Part shown: one piece after another, positions 51,800-60,001 of the stretch
How positions within the stretch are numbered: the stretch's first letter is position 1
How the letters are laid out: every line of letters starts with the position of its first letter
NCBI GenBank assembly: GCA_034432435.1
Contig: DAOUBS010000004.1
Coordinates: forward strand, 7,068-71,067
Length of the DNA stretch: 64,000 nucleotides
Direction: 5' to 3'
From: JANWYT01 sp034432435
GTDB taxonomy: Bacteria > Chloroflexota > Anaerolineae > Aggregatilineales > Phototrophicaceae
Notes under the pieces: model-generated
The model's database searches: none
Told to the model about the DNA's origin: nothing
What the model saw: the letters and a program-made list of their open reading frames with translations, nothing else
Made by a program: the position numbers and the translations under genes

Positions 51800-51808
51800 T
51801 GCTAGACT
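51800..51808 (+). promoter_or_regulatory. Extended -10 promoter for the unknown gene at 51838
   Basis: TGCTAGACT is an extended -10 match 29 bases before the ATG at 51838. The longer coding frame from 51799 would overlap it and is not preferred. Confidence 0.5.
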
Positions 51809-51837
51809 ACAGAGTAAAAAATACTGGAATTGAAACT

Positions 51838-52383
51838 ATGGGCGACGAAATCACCGTGTGGAAAGTGCTGTCAACAATTGGTCAAGGCATCGGCAAAACG
51901 GTCGAAGTCATCGGCCAAGGCGTAAACGCAACGGTGCAAGGTGTCCAAAGTGCAAATGCCGCAGTGAGGGATTCCGTGCCAATCACCGAGATTACCATGG
52001 TGTTCAACACCACCGACCAAACGATCCGCTTCATCAACAAAGAAACTGCCCGCGACACGCGCGACATCCTCGGCCAGTCCGCCGCCAGCCTCAAAACTGA
52101 TCAGACGGCCGGCGCGTGGATCCCGTGGTATGATCCGCCGCGGTTTGACGGCTTTGCCAACCGTCACCTTCAGATCGTCGTGAACGATGTGCCCGTGCTC
52201 TACATCTGGCAGCGCGGCGACTTTGTCTACTGGTGCAACAAGCTCGACAGCGAAGGCCGCCCGGCCAAAGCCTACAAGATGGCCGGCATCACTTACGTCG
52301 GCGGGCAGCGGATGCTGGTCGTCCGTAACGACCCTGAGACTGGCTACAGCGCCTTCCTCTCTAACACGGTGGGCACGGGCTGA
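51838..52383 (+). CDS. Unknown protein preceding the biotinyl carrier gene
   Basis: I do not recognise this 181-residue protein. The first 45 residues are a glycine- and valine-rich amphipathic stretch with repeats of IGQGIGKTVEVIGQGVNATV. The rest looks like a beta-sandwich with many aromatic residues (GAWIPWYDPPRF, VPVLYIWQRGDFVYWC). There is no signal peptide. The last base of its stop is the first base of the next start (TGATG), so it is coupled to the biotinyl carrier. The N-terminal amphipathic repeat and the aromatic sandwich together suggest a membrane-surface protein; this is tentative. Confidence 0.75.
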   Translation: MGDEITVWKVLSTIGQGIGKTVEVIGQGVNATVQGVQSANAAVRDSVPITEITMVFNTTDQTIRFINKETARDTRDILGQSAASLKTDQTAGAWIPWYDPPRFDGFANRHLQIVVNDVPVLYIWQRGDFVYWCNKLDSEGRPAKAYKMAGITYVGGQRMLVVRNDPETGYSAFLSNTVGTG

Positions 52384-52883
52384 TGCCAACGCTGGAGGCC
52401 AACGGCCAGCCCGTCAATGTCACCCTGGCTTCAGGTGAGGGGGGGCGCTGGCGCTGCCGAGTAGGGGATCAAGCGCTAGACGTGGAGGTCGTTCGTTTGG
52501 GCGCGGGGCGCTGGCTGCTGCGCCACGACGGCCAACAGCACCTTGTCTACACAGCGGCGCAAGAGCGCGCTGTCCACGTGTGGCACAACGGCCAGCAGCA
52601 CAGCATCACCCGCGCCGAGCAGCGCAGCCGTCGGCGGTCGAGCGTGGGCGCGGGTGACCTCAGCGCGCAGATGCCCGGCCAAGTGATGGAGGTGCGCGTG
52701 GCCGCCGGGCAGGCTGTGACCGCAGGCCAAGTGCTGATGGTGCTAGAAGCGATGAAGATGGAAATTCGCGTAACAGCCCCCAGCGATGGCGTCGTCAGCG
52801 CGCTACACGTGGCCGCCGGGCAGATCGTCCAGCGCGGCCAGCGGTTGATTGACCTTCAGCCGGTTGACACAACAGCCGACTGA
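52383..52883 (+). CDS. Biotinyl/lipoyl attachment domain protein (BCCP-like)
   Basis: This 166-residue protein has a C-terminal biotinyl domain (about 95-160) with the classic biotin-accepting EAMKM motif near residues 122-126, flanked by SAQMPGQVMEV and VAAGQIVQRGQRLI. The N-terminal 90 residues are a beta-rich segment like the linker region of propionyl/acetyl-CoA carboxylase carriers. No biotin carboxylase or carboxyltransferase gene is adjacent, so it serves a complex encoded elsewhere or has an unusual partner. It is translationally coupled to the unknown gene before it, and an SDR follows 21 bases later. Confidence 0.85.
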   Translation: MPTLEANGQPVNVTLASGEGGRWRCRVGDQALDVEVVRLGAGRWLLRHDGQQHLVYTAAQERAVHVWHNGQQHSITRAEQRSRRRSSVGAGDLSAQMPGQVMEVRVAAGQAVTAGQVLMVLEAMKMEIRVTAPSDGVVSALHVAAGQIVQRGQRLIDLQPVDTTAD

Positions 52884-52904
52884 ACACACGAGAGGAAAAC
52901 CTGT

Positions 52905-53666
52905 ATGGCGCTGGAAGGCAAAGTTGCGCTGGTTACTGGGGCTAGCTCAGGGATTGGGCAGGCGGCAGCGGTGGCGCTGGCGCAGATGGGCGCGCGGCTG
53001 GTGTTGGCAGACATCGACGGCGATGGCGGCGCGCGCACCGTCCACAAGGTGCACGAGGTAGGGGGCGAGGCGACCTACATCACCTGTGATGTGACGCAGC
53101 CCCGCGAGGTAGACGCCGCGGTGCAGCGGGCGCTGAGCGCTTACGGCGGGCTGCATCACGCCGTCAACAGCGCAGGCATCAGCGGCGGCGGCATGCAGAA
53201 GCCCCTGCTCGAATGGGACGAGGACGAGTTTGATCGCATTATGACAGTCAACGTGCGCGGGGTGTGGCTGTGCATGAAGGCGCAGATCCCCGCCATCCTC
53301 AACAGCGGCGGTGGCTCGATTGTCAACTTGGCGTCAGTCGCTGGGCTGATCGGCGCGCCCGGCGGGGCAGCCTACGCAGCCAGCAAGCACGCCGTCATCG
53401 GCCTGACGCGCACCGCTGCGCTGGAGTACGGTCGGTTGGGGGTGCGCGTCAATGCGCTGTGCCCCTCGTTCATCGACACGCCGATGGTCACTGCGATCAC
53501 CTCAAAAAGCGAAAAAATGGCCGAGCGCACGCGCCGCGCCAGCCCGCTGCACCGCCTCGGCACGGCGGAAGAGGTGGCCAGCGCCATCGCCTACCTGTGC
53601 AGCGACGGGGCAAGCTTCGTCAACGGGGTGGCGTTGGCTGTCGATGGCGGCCTCACAGCGATGTAG
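52905..53666 (+). CDS. Short-chain dehydrogenase/reductase (classical SDR)
   Basis: This 253-residue oxidoreductase has the nucleotide motif TGASSGIG (residues 11-18), an acidic residue after strand 2 (LADID) that favours NAD(H), and NSAGIS near residue 88. The catalytic serine lies in NLASVAG and the YAASK motif near residue 158. The C-terminal FVNGVALAVDGG completes the fold. The substrate is unknown. GAGAGGAAAA precedes the ATG. It is 21 bases after the biotinyl carrier and probably in the same operon. Confidence 0.93.
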   Translation: MALEGKVALVTGASSGIGQAAAVALAQMGARLVLADIDGDGGARTVHKVHEVGGEATYITCDVTQPREVDAAVQRALSAYGGLHHAVNSAGISGGGMQKPLLEWDEDEFDRIMTVNVRGVWLCMKAQIPAILNSGGGSIVNLASVAGLIGAPGGAAYAASKHAVIGLTRTAALEYGRLGVRVNALCPSFIDTPMVTAITSKSEKMAERTRRASPLHRLGTAEEVASAIAYLCSDGASFVNGVALAVDGGLTAM

Positions 53667-53771
53667 GGCGCGCCTCACTCACAGGTGACAATGGGTACTT
53701 CATTTATTGTAAGATTTTTATTGTAGAATTTTAAACTTTTCAACTTCGGTTTTTTGTGTTAAACAACCCAC

Positions 53772-54518
53772 ATGACAAGCGATGACATCTTTCAATCCTA
53801 CACCCAAATGCGCAGCAGCGGCGTCGAAGCGAAAAACGTGCTCAAAACGCTGCGCGCCAGCATCGACGCGCTGCCGCGCGACGCGCGCGATGCGCTGGCG
53901 CTGCAACTGCGCCACTGGGAGCGCAACTACAGTCTGAACGCTGCGGCAGACGAGGGCGCAACCGTGCCCATCGACCACACGCCCGTCACCGTCACCGCCA
54001 CATGGATTGCTTGTCCATCGTGTGGCAAGAAAAACCGCCGCCAAGAGGTGTTTTGCTACAGCTGCGGCCACCTGCTCCAGCCGCCCAGCGGGCCGAGCGA
54101 GACCCGCCAATTTGCCGACGCCACCAGCCAACTGTTCACCGATGACTACTTCGGCGAGGATTCGGTGCTGGTGCTGCTCGTGCGCGACACGTCGCAGCGC
54201 TTTGAAATCCGCCCACAGCTTCGCTCTTACGAGATCGTGGTGGGGCGCAGCGCTGACGGTTCCTCAGCAATCCCGGATGTCGATTTGTCGTCCGCGCAGG
54301 CCTCAGAGATGGGCGTCTCACGCTTGCACCTAGGCATCCAGTACGACGCCAGCGCCAACACCCTTCAAGTGAAAGATCTAGGCAGCGCCAACGGTTCCTA
54401 CCTCAACGGCCAACGGCTGCACCCGCGCGAGGTGCGCATCCTGCGCAATGGGGACGAGCTGCGGTTGTCGAAGCTGGTGTTGGGGGTGTACTTCCTGCAC
54501 CCAGGCGAAGCGATCTGA
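53772..54518 (+). CDS. FHA-domain protein with zinc ribbon
   Basis: This 248-residue cytoplasmic protein starts with a helical region (about 1-60). A zinc ribbon CPSCGKKNRRQEVFCYSCG follows near residues 80-98, and then an FHA domain (about 140-235). The FHA landmarks are VVGRSADGSS, the SRLHLGI strand and SANGSYLNG. FHA domains bind phosphothreonine, so this protein reads Ser/Thr kinase signals. Its stop overlaps the start of a dual-specificity phosphatase gene (TGATG). The Ser/Thr kinase itself is not in the window. Confidence 0.9.
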   Translation: MTSDDIFQSYTQMRSSGVEAKNVLKTLRASIDALPRDARDALALQLRHWERNYSLNAAADEGATVPIDHTPVTVTATWIACPSCGKKNRRQEVFCYSCGHLLQPPSGPSETRQFADATSQLFTDDYFGEDSVLVLLVRDTSQRFEIRPQLRSYEIVVGRSADGSSAIPDVDLSSAQASEMGVSRLHLGIQYDASANTLQVKDLGSANGSYLNGQRLHPREVRILRNGDELRLSKLVLGVYFLHPGEAI

Positions 54519-55090
54519 TGACCCGCCCGCCGTCTGCACTCAACCGCATTGTGAGCCTGCTGCGCGTGGGGCCGCGCGGGCTGGTGCTGCGCTTTGTCGA
54601 TCAAGGGGGCCGCTTGTGGACAGGCCGCCCGCTGTGGCGCTACAGCCGCATCACCCCGCAGCTCTACGTTGGTGGGCAGCATCGCCCGCGCGGCTGGGGC
54701 GCGATGACCGCAGAGGGCATCAGCGCGGTCGTCAACATGCGTGAAGCCCACCTCGACGACGCCAAGAAGGGCATCCAAAGCGCCTGCTACCTGCACCTTG
54801 CCACGCGCGACAACACCCCCCCCACGCTCGATGACCTGCTGCGCGGCGCACAGTTCATCGCCCAGCAGGTGGCCGCCGGCGGCAAGGTCTACATCCACTG
54901 CGGGGTAGGCGTGGGGCGTGCCCCCACCCAAGCCGCTGCCTACCTCATCTACAGCGGCCTGAGCACGGATGAAGCGCTCGCCCTCATTCGTCGTGCCCGC
55001 CCCTTCATCCACTTGACATCAGGCCAGCGCCGCCAGCTCGCCGAGTTTGAGGTGCGCTACCGTGGCCGGCTGCAAGCTGAAACAAGCTAG
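54518..55090 (+). CDS. Dual-specificity protein phosphatase
   Basis: This 190-residue enzyme carries the cysteine-phosphatase signature HCGVGVGRAPT near residues 127-137. The general-acid loop region ATRDNTPP lies near 92, and the strand RITPQLYVGGQ typical of dual-specificity phosphatases lies near 43. It removes phosphate from Tyr or Ser/Thr through a cysteinyl intermediate. Coupling to the FHA protein suggests that a phosphothreonine reader and an eraser act on the same pathway. There is no signal peptide. Confidence 0.88.
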   Translation: MTRPPSALNRIVSLLRVGPRGLVLRFVDQGGRLWTGRPLWRYSRITPQLYVGGQHRPRGWGAMTAEGISAVVNMREAHLDDAKKGIQSACYLHLATRDNTPPTLDDLLRGAQFIAQQVAAGGKVYIHCGVGVGRAPTQAAAYLIYSGLSTDEALALIRRARPFIHLTSGQRRQLAEFEVRYRGRLQAETS

Positions 55091-55195
55091 ACCCCGCGCA
55101 TATCATAGAATTCTTCTTGAAACTTAAGGCAGCTTGTGATGAACGTGCGATAATCAAGGTGTAGTGTCACTGTATCTGTAGAGGTAAGGATCGCT

Positions 55196-55651
55196 ATGTC
55201 GTGGCTGATGTACACAGTGGGCGGGATCCTTTTTGACCGTCCTGCGCAGAAGTACTCCAAAGATGCTCTCTTAGGGCGCTTGGAAACTCAGCAGACCAAA
55301 CTGCTTGAGAAGTTCCGCACCTGCCCCCAAACCCCGCGCAACGCCGCTGTATTCACCCACATCATCGGCATCGAGCGCTGGGCGCACACCCGCCTGCGGA
55401 CACGGCTCGGCTCGCCGCTGCGGGCGGAGGAGGAGTACAACAACTACCGCCCGGCGAACACGACGCCTTTTTATGAGCTGCTGACGGCTTTTGAGGACGC
55501 GCGCAACGAGACAGTGGCCATCGCCCGTGCCATCCCTGCTAACGACTATCAGCAGCGCATCCCGCACAACCAATGGGGGCAGTTGACCGTGGCGGGCTGG
55601 CTGAACTACCTGATCGTTCACGCTGGGGCGGAAAGTCAAAAGGTGCGCTGA
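55196..55651 (+). CDS. DinB-like four-helix protein
   Basis: This 151-residue protein has the DinB/YfiT helical-bundle profile. FTHIIGIERWAH in the first half and GWLNYLIVHAGAE near the end give the spaced histidines that bind a metal in many members. It might be a thiol transferase or hydrolase, but the family has many roles. The ATG has AGGTAAGGA upstream. It overlaps the next gene by one base (TGATG). Confidence 0.68.
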   Translation: MSWLMYTVGGILFDRPAQKYSKDALLGRLETQQTKLLEKFRTCPQTPRNAAVFTHIIGIERWAHTRLRTRLGSPLRAEEEYNNYRPANTTPFYELLTAFEDARNETVAIARAIPANDYQQRIPHNQWGQLTVAGWLNYLIVHAGAESQKVR

Positions 55652-56199
55652 TGCGCTTGCTAGAGCAGACCCCCACGCGGCTGACGCTGGGGCAGAATCG
55701 GCCTGTGCTGGCAGCGTCCATGCTAGCGATGTTGGCGCTGTCCGTGCTGATGCTGGCGAACCTGCTCGTGCAGACGGCCCAGCGCGCCGACGTGTTCACC
55801 GGCGCGCAGTGGGTGGGGCTGGTCCTCTGGGCGGGCTTGGCGCTGGGGTTGATCGCCTTCAGTGTCTGGACGCTCAACGTCGGGCTGCGCGGCACACGTC
55901 TCACCTTCGACCGTGACGCGCAAACGGTGACGCTGCGCCGCCCGTTCCGCTTGGGGCTGCGTGAGCAGCGCTTTGCCATCTACGCCGTCAGCGGCCTTGA
56001 ACTCGCCCACAATACAGAGTTCAAGGTCTACGCGCTGGTGCTGCTCTTGCGCAGCGGCGAACGGCTGCCGCTCGTCACCGTTAGCCCTTACGCTGAAGCC
56101 GACGTGCGCCGCCTCGTGAAGCTGGTGCGCGAGTTTCTCAACCAACCTTACCGCCCCGTTCATGAAAAGATGCCTAGCGAGGAAGGCCAGCCGTTGTAA
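55651..56199 (+). CDS. Membrane protein with PH-like domain
   Basis: This protein of 182 residues has two membrane helices (about 20-42 and 55-77) followed by a beta-rich domain. VGLRGTRLTFDRDAQTVTLR and FAIYAVSGLELAHNTEF look like the start of a bacterial PH-like domain, with a helix VRRLVKLVREFLN at the end. Such proteins localise other factors to the membrane. The start at 55651 overlaps the DinB-like stop, and a longer frame from 55573 is antisense-like. Function unknown. Confidence 0.72.
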   Translation: MRLLEQTPTRLTLGQNRPVLAASMLAMLALSVLMLANLLVQTAQRADVFTGAQWVGLVLWAGLALGLIAFSVWTLNVGLRGTRLTFDRDAQTVTLRRPFRLGLREQRFAIYAVSGLELAHNTEFKVYALVLLLRSGERLPLVTVSPYAEADVRRLVKLVREFLNQPYRPVHEKMPSEEGQPL

Positions 56200-56206
56200 A
56201 ATCGGC

Positions 56207-56212
56207 TACAAT
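56207..56212 (+). promoter_or_regulatory. -10 element (TACAAT) of the large secreted protein gene
   Basis: TACAAT lies 41 bases before the ATG at 56253, with a strong GGAGGAG ribosome site at 56243-56249. No clear -35. Confidence 0.45.
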
Positions 56213-56252
56213 GAGTGTGCCAGTCGCCCACAATCTGCCCACGGAGGAGAGC

Positions 56253-59069
56253 ATGCGTCGCCTGATTTCATCGCTCAGTTCATTTGCAATCGCTGTTTGC
56301 TTGGTGCTGGTGGCGGCGCTGCCTGCTGCGGCGCAAGGGATCGTCGTCCGCATCGACCCGCCTGTGATCGCGCGCGGCGGCGGCTTCGTGCTGACGGCCA
56401 CCGGCCTGACCCCGAACGAGCGCTACACCTTCGATTTCATCTTTGTGGCCACTGAGCAGGTCGTGTTTACGACCGATCGCGTAGCTGACCCACTCGGCAC
56501 TATCTCACTCTCGATCCGCAGCGACGACACCGACGAATTGGGCGAGTACCGCGTGGACATCTCGCTGAATCGCGTGGTGGTGGCCGAGGCGAGCTTCACG
56601 CTCGTCGGGGCGGATGCGCCCGCTACCCCCAGCCCTGGGCCACAGGCGACGCCACAAGCGCCGTCTAGCGACTCCACGGTAAGGCTGACTGTGCGCCCGG
56701 CGGAAGGGCGCGTGCGGCAAGATTTCCAGATCATCGCCACCGGCTTGCAGCCGCGCGCCCCACACTTTATCACCGTGCGCGAGGCCGCCACGAACGCCAT
56801 CGTCTACGACCGTGAGCGCATCTCAGACGCCAACGGCGAAATCCGTGTGACGCTCTTCACCACCGCCGACAACCCGCCCGGCGAGTACATCGTCCAAATC
56901 AGCGACACATTCAGCAACGTCCTCGCCAGCACGTCGCTGCAACTGTTGGCCGTGGGCGGGCGCGATGCTGTCCTGACGATCACCCGCCGACCCTCTGACA
57001 TCCCGACCTTCGACATCGTCATCACCAACGCCGCCCAGTTTAGTGACATCACGATCAACATCCTCGACCCCGACACGCGCAGCAGCATCTTCCAGCGCAT
57101 CGTGCGCACCAACGTGGACGGAACTGCCCGCACTGAGTTCACCTTGCCGGCAGACCTGCCGTTGAAGCCGTTTGACGTGGTGCTGACGGATATTGATGGC
57201 GAGATCACGCGCGGCACGATCCCGACTGGCCCAGCCCCCAGCCCGTTTGAACTGAGTATCTCTGCCCGCCCAGCCAGCGGCATCGTCGGCCAAGTCTTCA
57301 ACATCTCGGCCAATGGGCTGCCGCTGGCGGAACGCGCGACTATTCGCGTCCTGCGCGATGGCGAAACTATCGCCACTTATCACCCGCCCATCAACCGCAG
57401 CGGCAGCGCCACCGTGACCATCCCCAGCGCTGACCTCGCGCCGGGCGTCTATGGCGTTGAAGTCGAGGTTGAGGGGGAGACGCTGCTCGAGACGACGTTT
57501 GAAGTCCGCTCTGCGGTTGTGCCGCCCAGCATCACGATTGACCCACCTATCGGCCCAGTCGGCACGACCCACACCATCACTGTTGACAGCTTGCCGCCCG
57601 ACGAGGTGGCAACGATTGAAGTGCTCTTCGATGGGCGGCCTGTGCTGACGACCAGCCGCCGCGCCGACCGCGAGGGCCGCGTGACGCTTGCGCTGACAAG
57701 CGAGCCGCGCGATGAGGCCGGCGAATACACCGTCCGCGTGATCGTCGGCGATGTAGAGGCCAGCGGAACGTTCACCGTGCTGGCTGCTGACGAAGAGCTG
57801 CCGCCGCTCGTCAGCAGCGACGTTCGCATCACGATTACGCCACCCAGCGGCCCCGAGGGCACGAGCCACCTCGTGGAGGCCACCGGCCTGCCGGCGGACA
57901 CCCCGCTGACCGTGCAAGTGACCTTCAACCGCGAGGTGGTGTTCAGCGCCGAACGCACCAGCGACGCCGACGGGAACTTCAGCATTCGCCTTATCACCGA
58001 GCCGGGCGACCCCGCCGGCGTCTACAGCGTTGAGATCATCATCGGCGGGGAGGTCGTTGCCAGCGCCCCGCTCACGCTCACCCGCGCGACAGTGCTGCCG
58101 TTTGCGCCGTTGGGGCCAGAAGGCGCGCAGCTCCTTCCGCCCAACGAGCGCGAAAAGACCTCGTTTGAAGGTGAGTTGACCACAGAAGCGCCCAGCGAGT
58201 CCTTCGAGCTGGTCGGCCGTGCGGGTGATACGGTGGTGATTTCAGTGCAGTCGAGCGATTTCGACACCTACTTGATCTTGCGCGATTCGTCTGGGACGGA
58301 AATCCGCGCCAACGACGACTTCGACGGCCTCAACAGCCGTATCGTCGCTGTGCTGCCCACAGATGACACCTTCAGCGTTGAAGTGACCAGCTTTGGTCAA
58401 TTCTCGTCGGGCAGCGCTGGAACGGGCCGCTTCGTGCTCACCATCGAGCGCATCGTCCCGCTGCCGATCCAACCTAGCGCGCCCGTGCAGGTTGACTTCA
58501 GCCTTGCCGACGCGTATTACTTCACGGTCGAGCTGACGACCGAGGCGCGCTACACGCTGCGCGGCTACGGCGGCGACACGGACACGGACGTGGAGGTGTT
58601 CGCCCCGCTGGGTGACAGCCTTCTTTACGACGACGACAGCGGCTTTGGCCTTGACCCTGAGGTGTTGAACTTCCGCCCGTTTGAGAACGGAGCATATCTG
58701 ATCGTGTTCGGGCGCGTGGAAGCCGAACTAGGCGGGCTGGCCGTGTTTGAGATCGTTGAAGCCGCCTTCCCTGCGTTGGAGGCTGGCCCGGCTACCCTGC
58801 GGCTGACCTCTAAGCTGAACACGGACGGCGCAACCTTTGAGGGCGTGGCCAACACGATCCAGAACATTCGCTTGGACTTCGTAGGCGGCAGTGCAACGAG
58901 TGTCACCGTCGAGGCGATCCAGAACGGCAGCACGCTCATGTCCTTCAGCAGCAACTTCGCCGTGCTGCCGACGTTGACGCTGCCGGTGGCCGTCCCAGCG
59001 GATGGGCGCGTGACTGTGTTCGTCAGCACGTTCAGCGGCACGAGCACCTATACCTTGCAGCTAGAGTAA
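56253..59069 (+). CDS. Large secreted protein with Ig-like repeats and PPC domain
   Basis: The 938-residue protein has a signal peptide (MRRLISSLSSFAIAV..., likely cut after AAA near residue 27). About six Ig-like repeats of roughly 95 residues follow, each opening with a strand such as VRLTVRPAEGRV, LSISARPASGIVG or SITIDPPIGPVG and containing a GLP or GLxP turn. After residue 640 comes a pre-peptidase C-terminal (PPC) domain (FELVGRAGDTVVISV, SSDFDTYLILRDSSG, ANDDFDG), and a second weaker copy follows. No protease domain is present. It is probably a cell-surface or matrix adhesin. GGAGGAGA before the ATG fixes the start. Confidence 0.87.
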   Translation: MRRLISSLSSFAIAVCLVLVAALPAAAQGIVVRIDPPVIARGGGFVLTATGLTPNERYTFDFIFVATEQVVFTTDRVADPLGTISLSIRSDDTDELGEYRVDISLNRVVVAEASFTLVGADAPATPSPGPQATPQAPSSDSTVRLTVRPAEGRVRQDFQIIATGLQPRAPHFITVREAATNAIVYDRERISDANGEIRVTLFTTADNPPGEYIVQISDTFSNVLASTSLQLLAVGGRDAVLTITRRPSDIPTFDIVITNAAQFSDITINILDPDTRSSIFQRIVRTNVDGTARTEFTLPADLPLKPFDVVLTDIDGEITRGTIPTGPAPSPFELSISARPASGIVGQVFNISANGLPLAERATIRVLRDGETIATYHPPINRSGSATVTIPSADLAPGVYGVEVEVEGETLLETTFEVRSAVVPPSITIDPPIGPVGTTHTITVDSLPPDEVATIEVLFDGRPVLTTSRRADREGRVTLALTSEPRDEAGEYTVRVIVGDVEASGTFTVLAADEELPPLVSSDVRITITPPSGPEGTSHLVEATGLPADTPLTVQVTFNREVVFSAERTSDADGNFSIRLITEPGDPAGVYSVEIIIGGEVVASAPLTLTRATVLPFAPLGPEGAQLLPPNEREKTSFEGELTTEAPSESFELVGRAGDTVVISVQSSDFDTYLILRDSSGTEIRANDDFDGLNSRIVAVLPTDDTFSVEVTSFGQFSSGSAGTGRFVLTIERIVPLPIQPSAPVQVDFSLADAYYFTVELTTEARYTLRGYGGDTDTDVEVFAPLGDSLLYDDDSGFGLDPEVLNFRPFENGAYLIVFGRVEAELGGLAVFEIVEAAFPALEAGPATLRLTSKLNTDGATFEGVANTIQNIRLDFVGGSATSVTVEAIQNGSTLMSFSSNFAVLPTLTLPVAVPADGRVTVFVSTFSGTSTYTLQLE

Positions 59070-59080
59070 TCATTCATCAC

Positions 59081-59108
59081 GGCCTCGCCCCGTTCGCGGG
59101 GTGAGGCC
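59081..59108 (+). terminator. Strong UUCG-loop hairpin after the secreted-protein gene
   Basis: A 12-base-pair stem GGCCTCGCCCCG/CGGGGTGAGGCC (one G-U pair) with a TTCG tetraloop lies 12 bases after the stop. No T run follows, so it may stabilise the 3' end rather than terminate. Confidence 0.6.
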
Positions 59109-59136
59109 TGCCCCACCACAATAGGCAGTTTTCAAC

Positions 59137-59898
59137 ATGACAGCGCCGCTTCAAGACCCGCTCTACCAATCTACCCGCCGCGCGTGGGAGACGATCTGGC
59201 AGCAAGCCGATGTGGCCGCCGAGGTGGCCACGATGCAGTACCCGCGCGCAGTTGACACCTTCAACGCCTATCTACCCTATCTGCCAAAGGACGGATGGAT
59301 CCTTGAGGCGGGCAGCGGGCAGGGGGCAGTGCTGGTGGCGCTGCAAGCGCGCGGCTACCGCGTGATCGGGCTAGATTACGCCTTCAACGCGCTGGCCGCC
59401 AGCCAAGCCTATGAGCCGACGCTCTGCTTACAAAACGGCGACGTGCACGCCCTGCCCTACGCAGACGACAGCCTTGGCGCGTACCTCTCGTTCGGCGTGT
59501 TGGAGCACTTCCCGCATGGGATGCGCCCTGCGCTAGCCGAGGCCTACCGTGTGCTGCGGCGCGGCGGTGTGCTCGTCATGACGATCCCCTATCCAAACCT
59601 CATCTGGAAGCTGGCGCAGCAGCGCCGCGCCGCCCGTGGCCGCCAGCGCATCGACGAGGACTTTTACGAGACCACCTACACCCGCGAGGAACTTATCGCC
59701 GCGTGCACGGATGTCGGCTTTGATGTGGTGCAGGTGCGCCCCACCAGCCACTCGTTCACGCTGTGGGGGGCGCACCCCATCTTCCGCGCCCCGGGCTACT
59801 ACCGCACGTCGGCGCTGGCGGAATGGGGTGGGCGCGCCCTGCGCTGGCTTGCGCCGTGGCCGTTCAACTACATGACGCTCATCATCGCCCGCAAGTAG
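59137..59898 (+). CDS. Class I SAM-dependent methyltransferase
   Basis: This 253-residue enzyme has motif I ILEAGSGQGAVL near residue 52, the acidic end of strand 2 in VIGLDYAFNA near 75, the NGDVHALPYADDS segment near 102, and SFGVLEHF near 116. This fits the UbiE/COQ5-type methyltransferase group that acts on small molecules or lipids. The C-terminal half has basic and aromatic residues that may bind the substrate, which is unknown. It starts 68 bases after the secreted-protein stop, beyond a strong hairpin. Confidence 0.92.
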   Translation: MTAPLQDPLYQSTRRAWETIWQQADVAAEVATMQYPRAVDTFNAYLPYLPKDGWILEAGSGQGAVLVALQARGYRVIGLDYAFNALAASQAYEPTLCLQNGDVHALPYADDSLGAYLSFGVLEHFPHGMRPALAEAYRVLRRGGVLVMTIPYPNLIWKLAQQRRAARGRQRIDEDFYETTYTREELIAACTDVGFDVVQVRPTSHSFTLWGAHPIFRAPGYYRTSALAEWGGRALRWLAPWPFNYMTLIIARK

Positions 59899-59912
59899 GG
59901 GCGCGCCCGTGC

Positions 59913-59928
59913 GCTAGCCCGTGGCTTC
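59913..59928. repeat. Dispersed repeat, family C, partial inverted copy
   Basis: GCTAGCCCGTGGCTTC is the reverse complement of the right half of the family C repeat and its flank at 45155-45170. Confidence 0.45.
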
Positions 59929-60001
59929 GTCCAGTCATCTATTACGCCGCATCTAATTTTCAAACTGCCTCAGCGCTTGGCGACCTGAGCCACGCCCAGC
60001 C

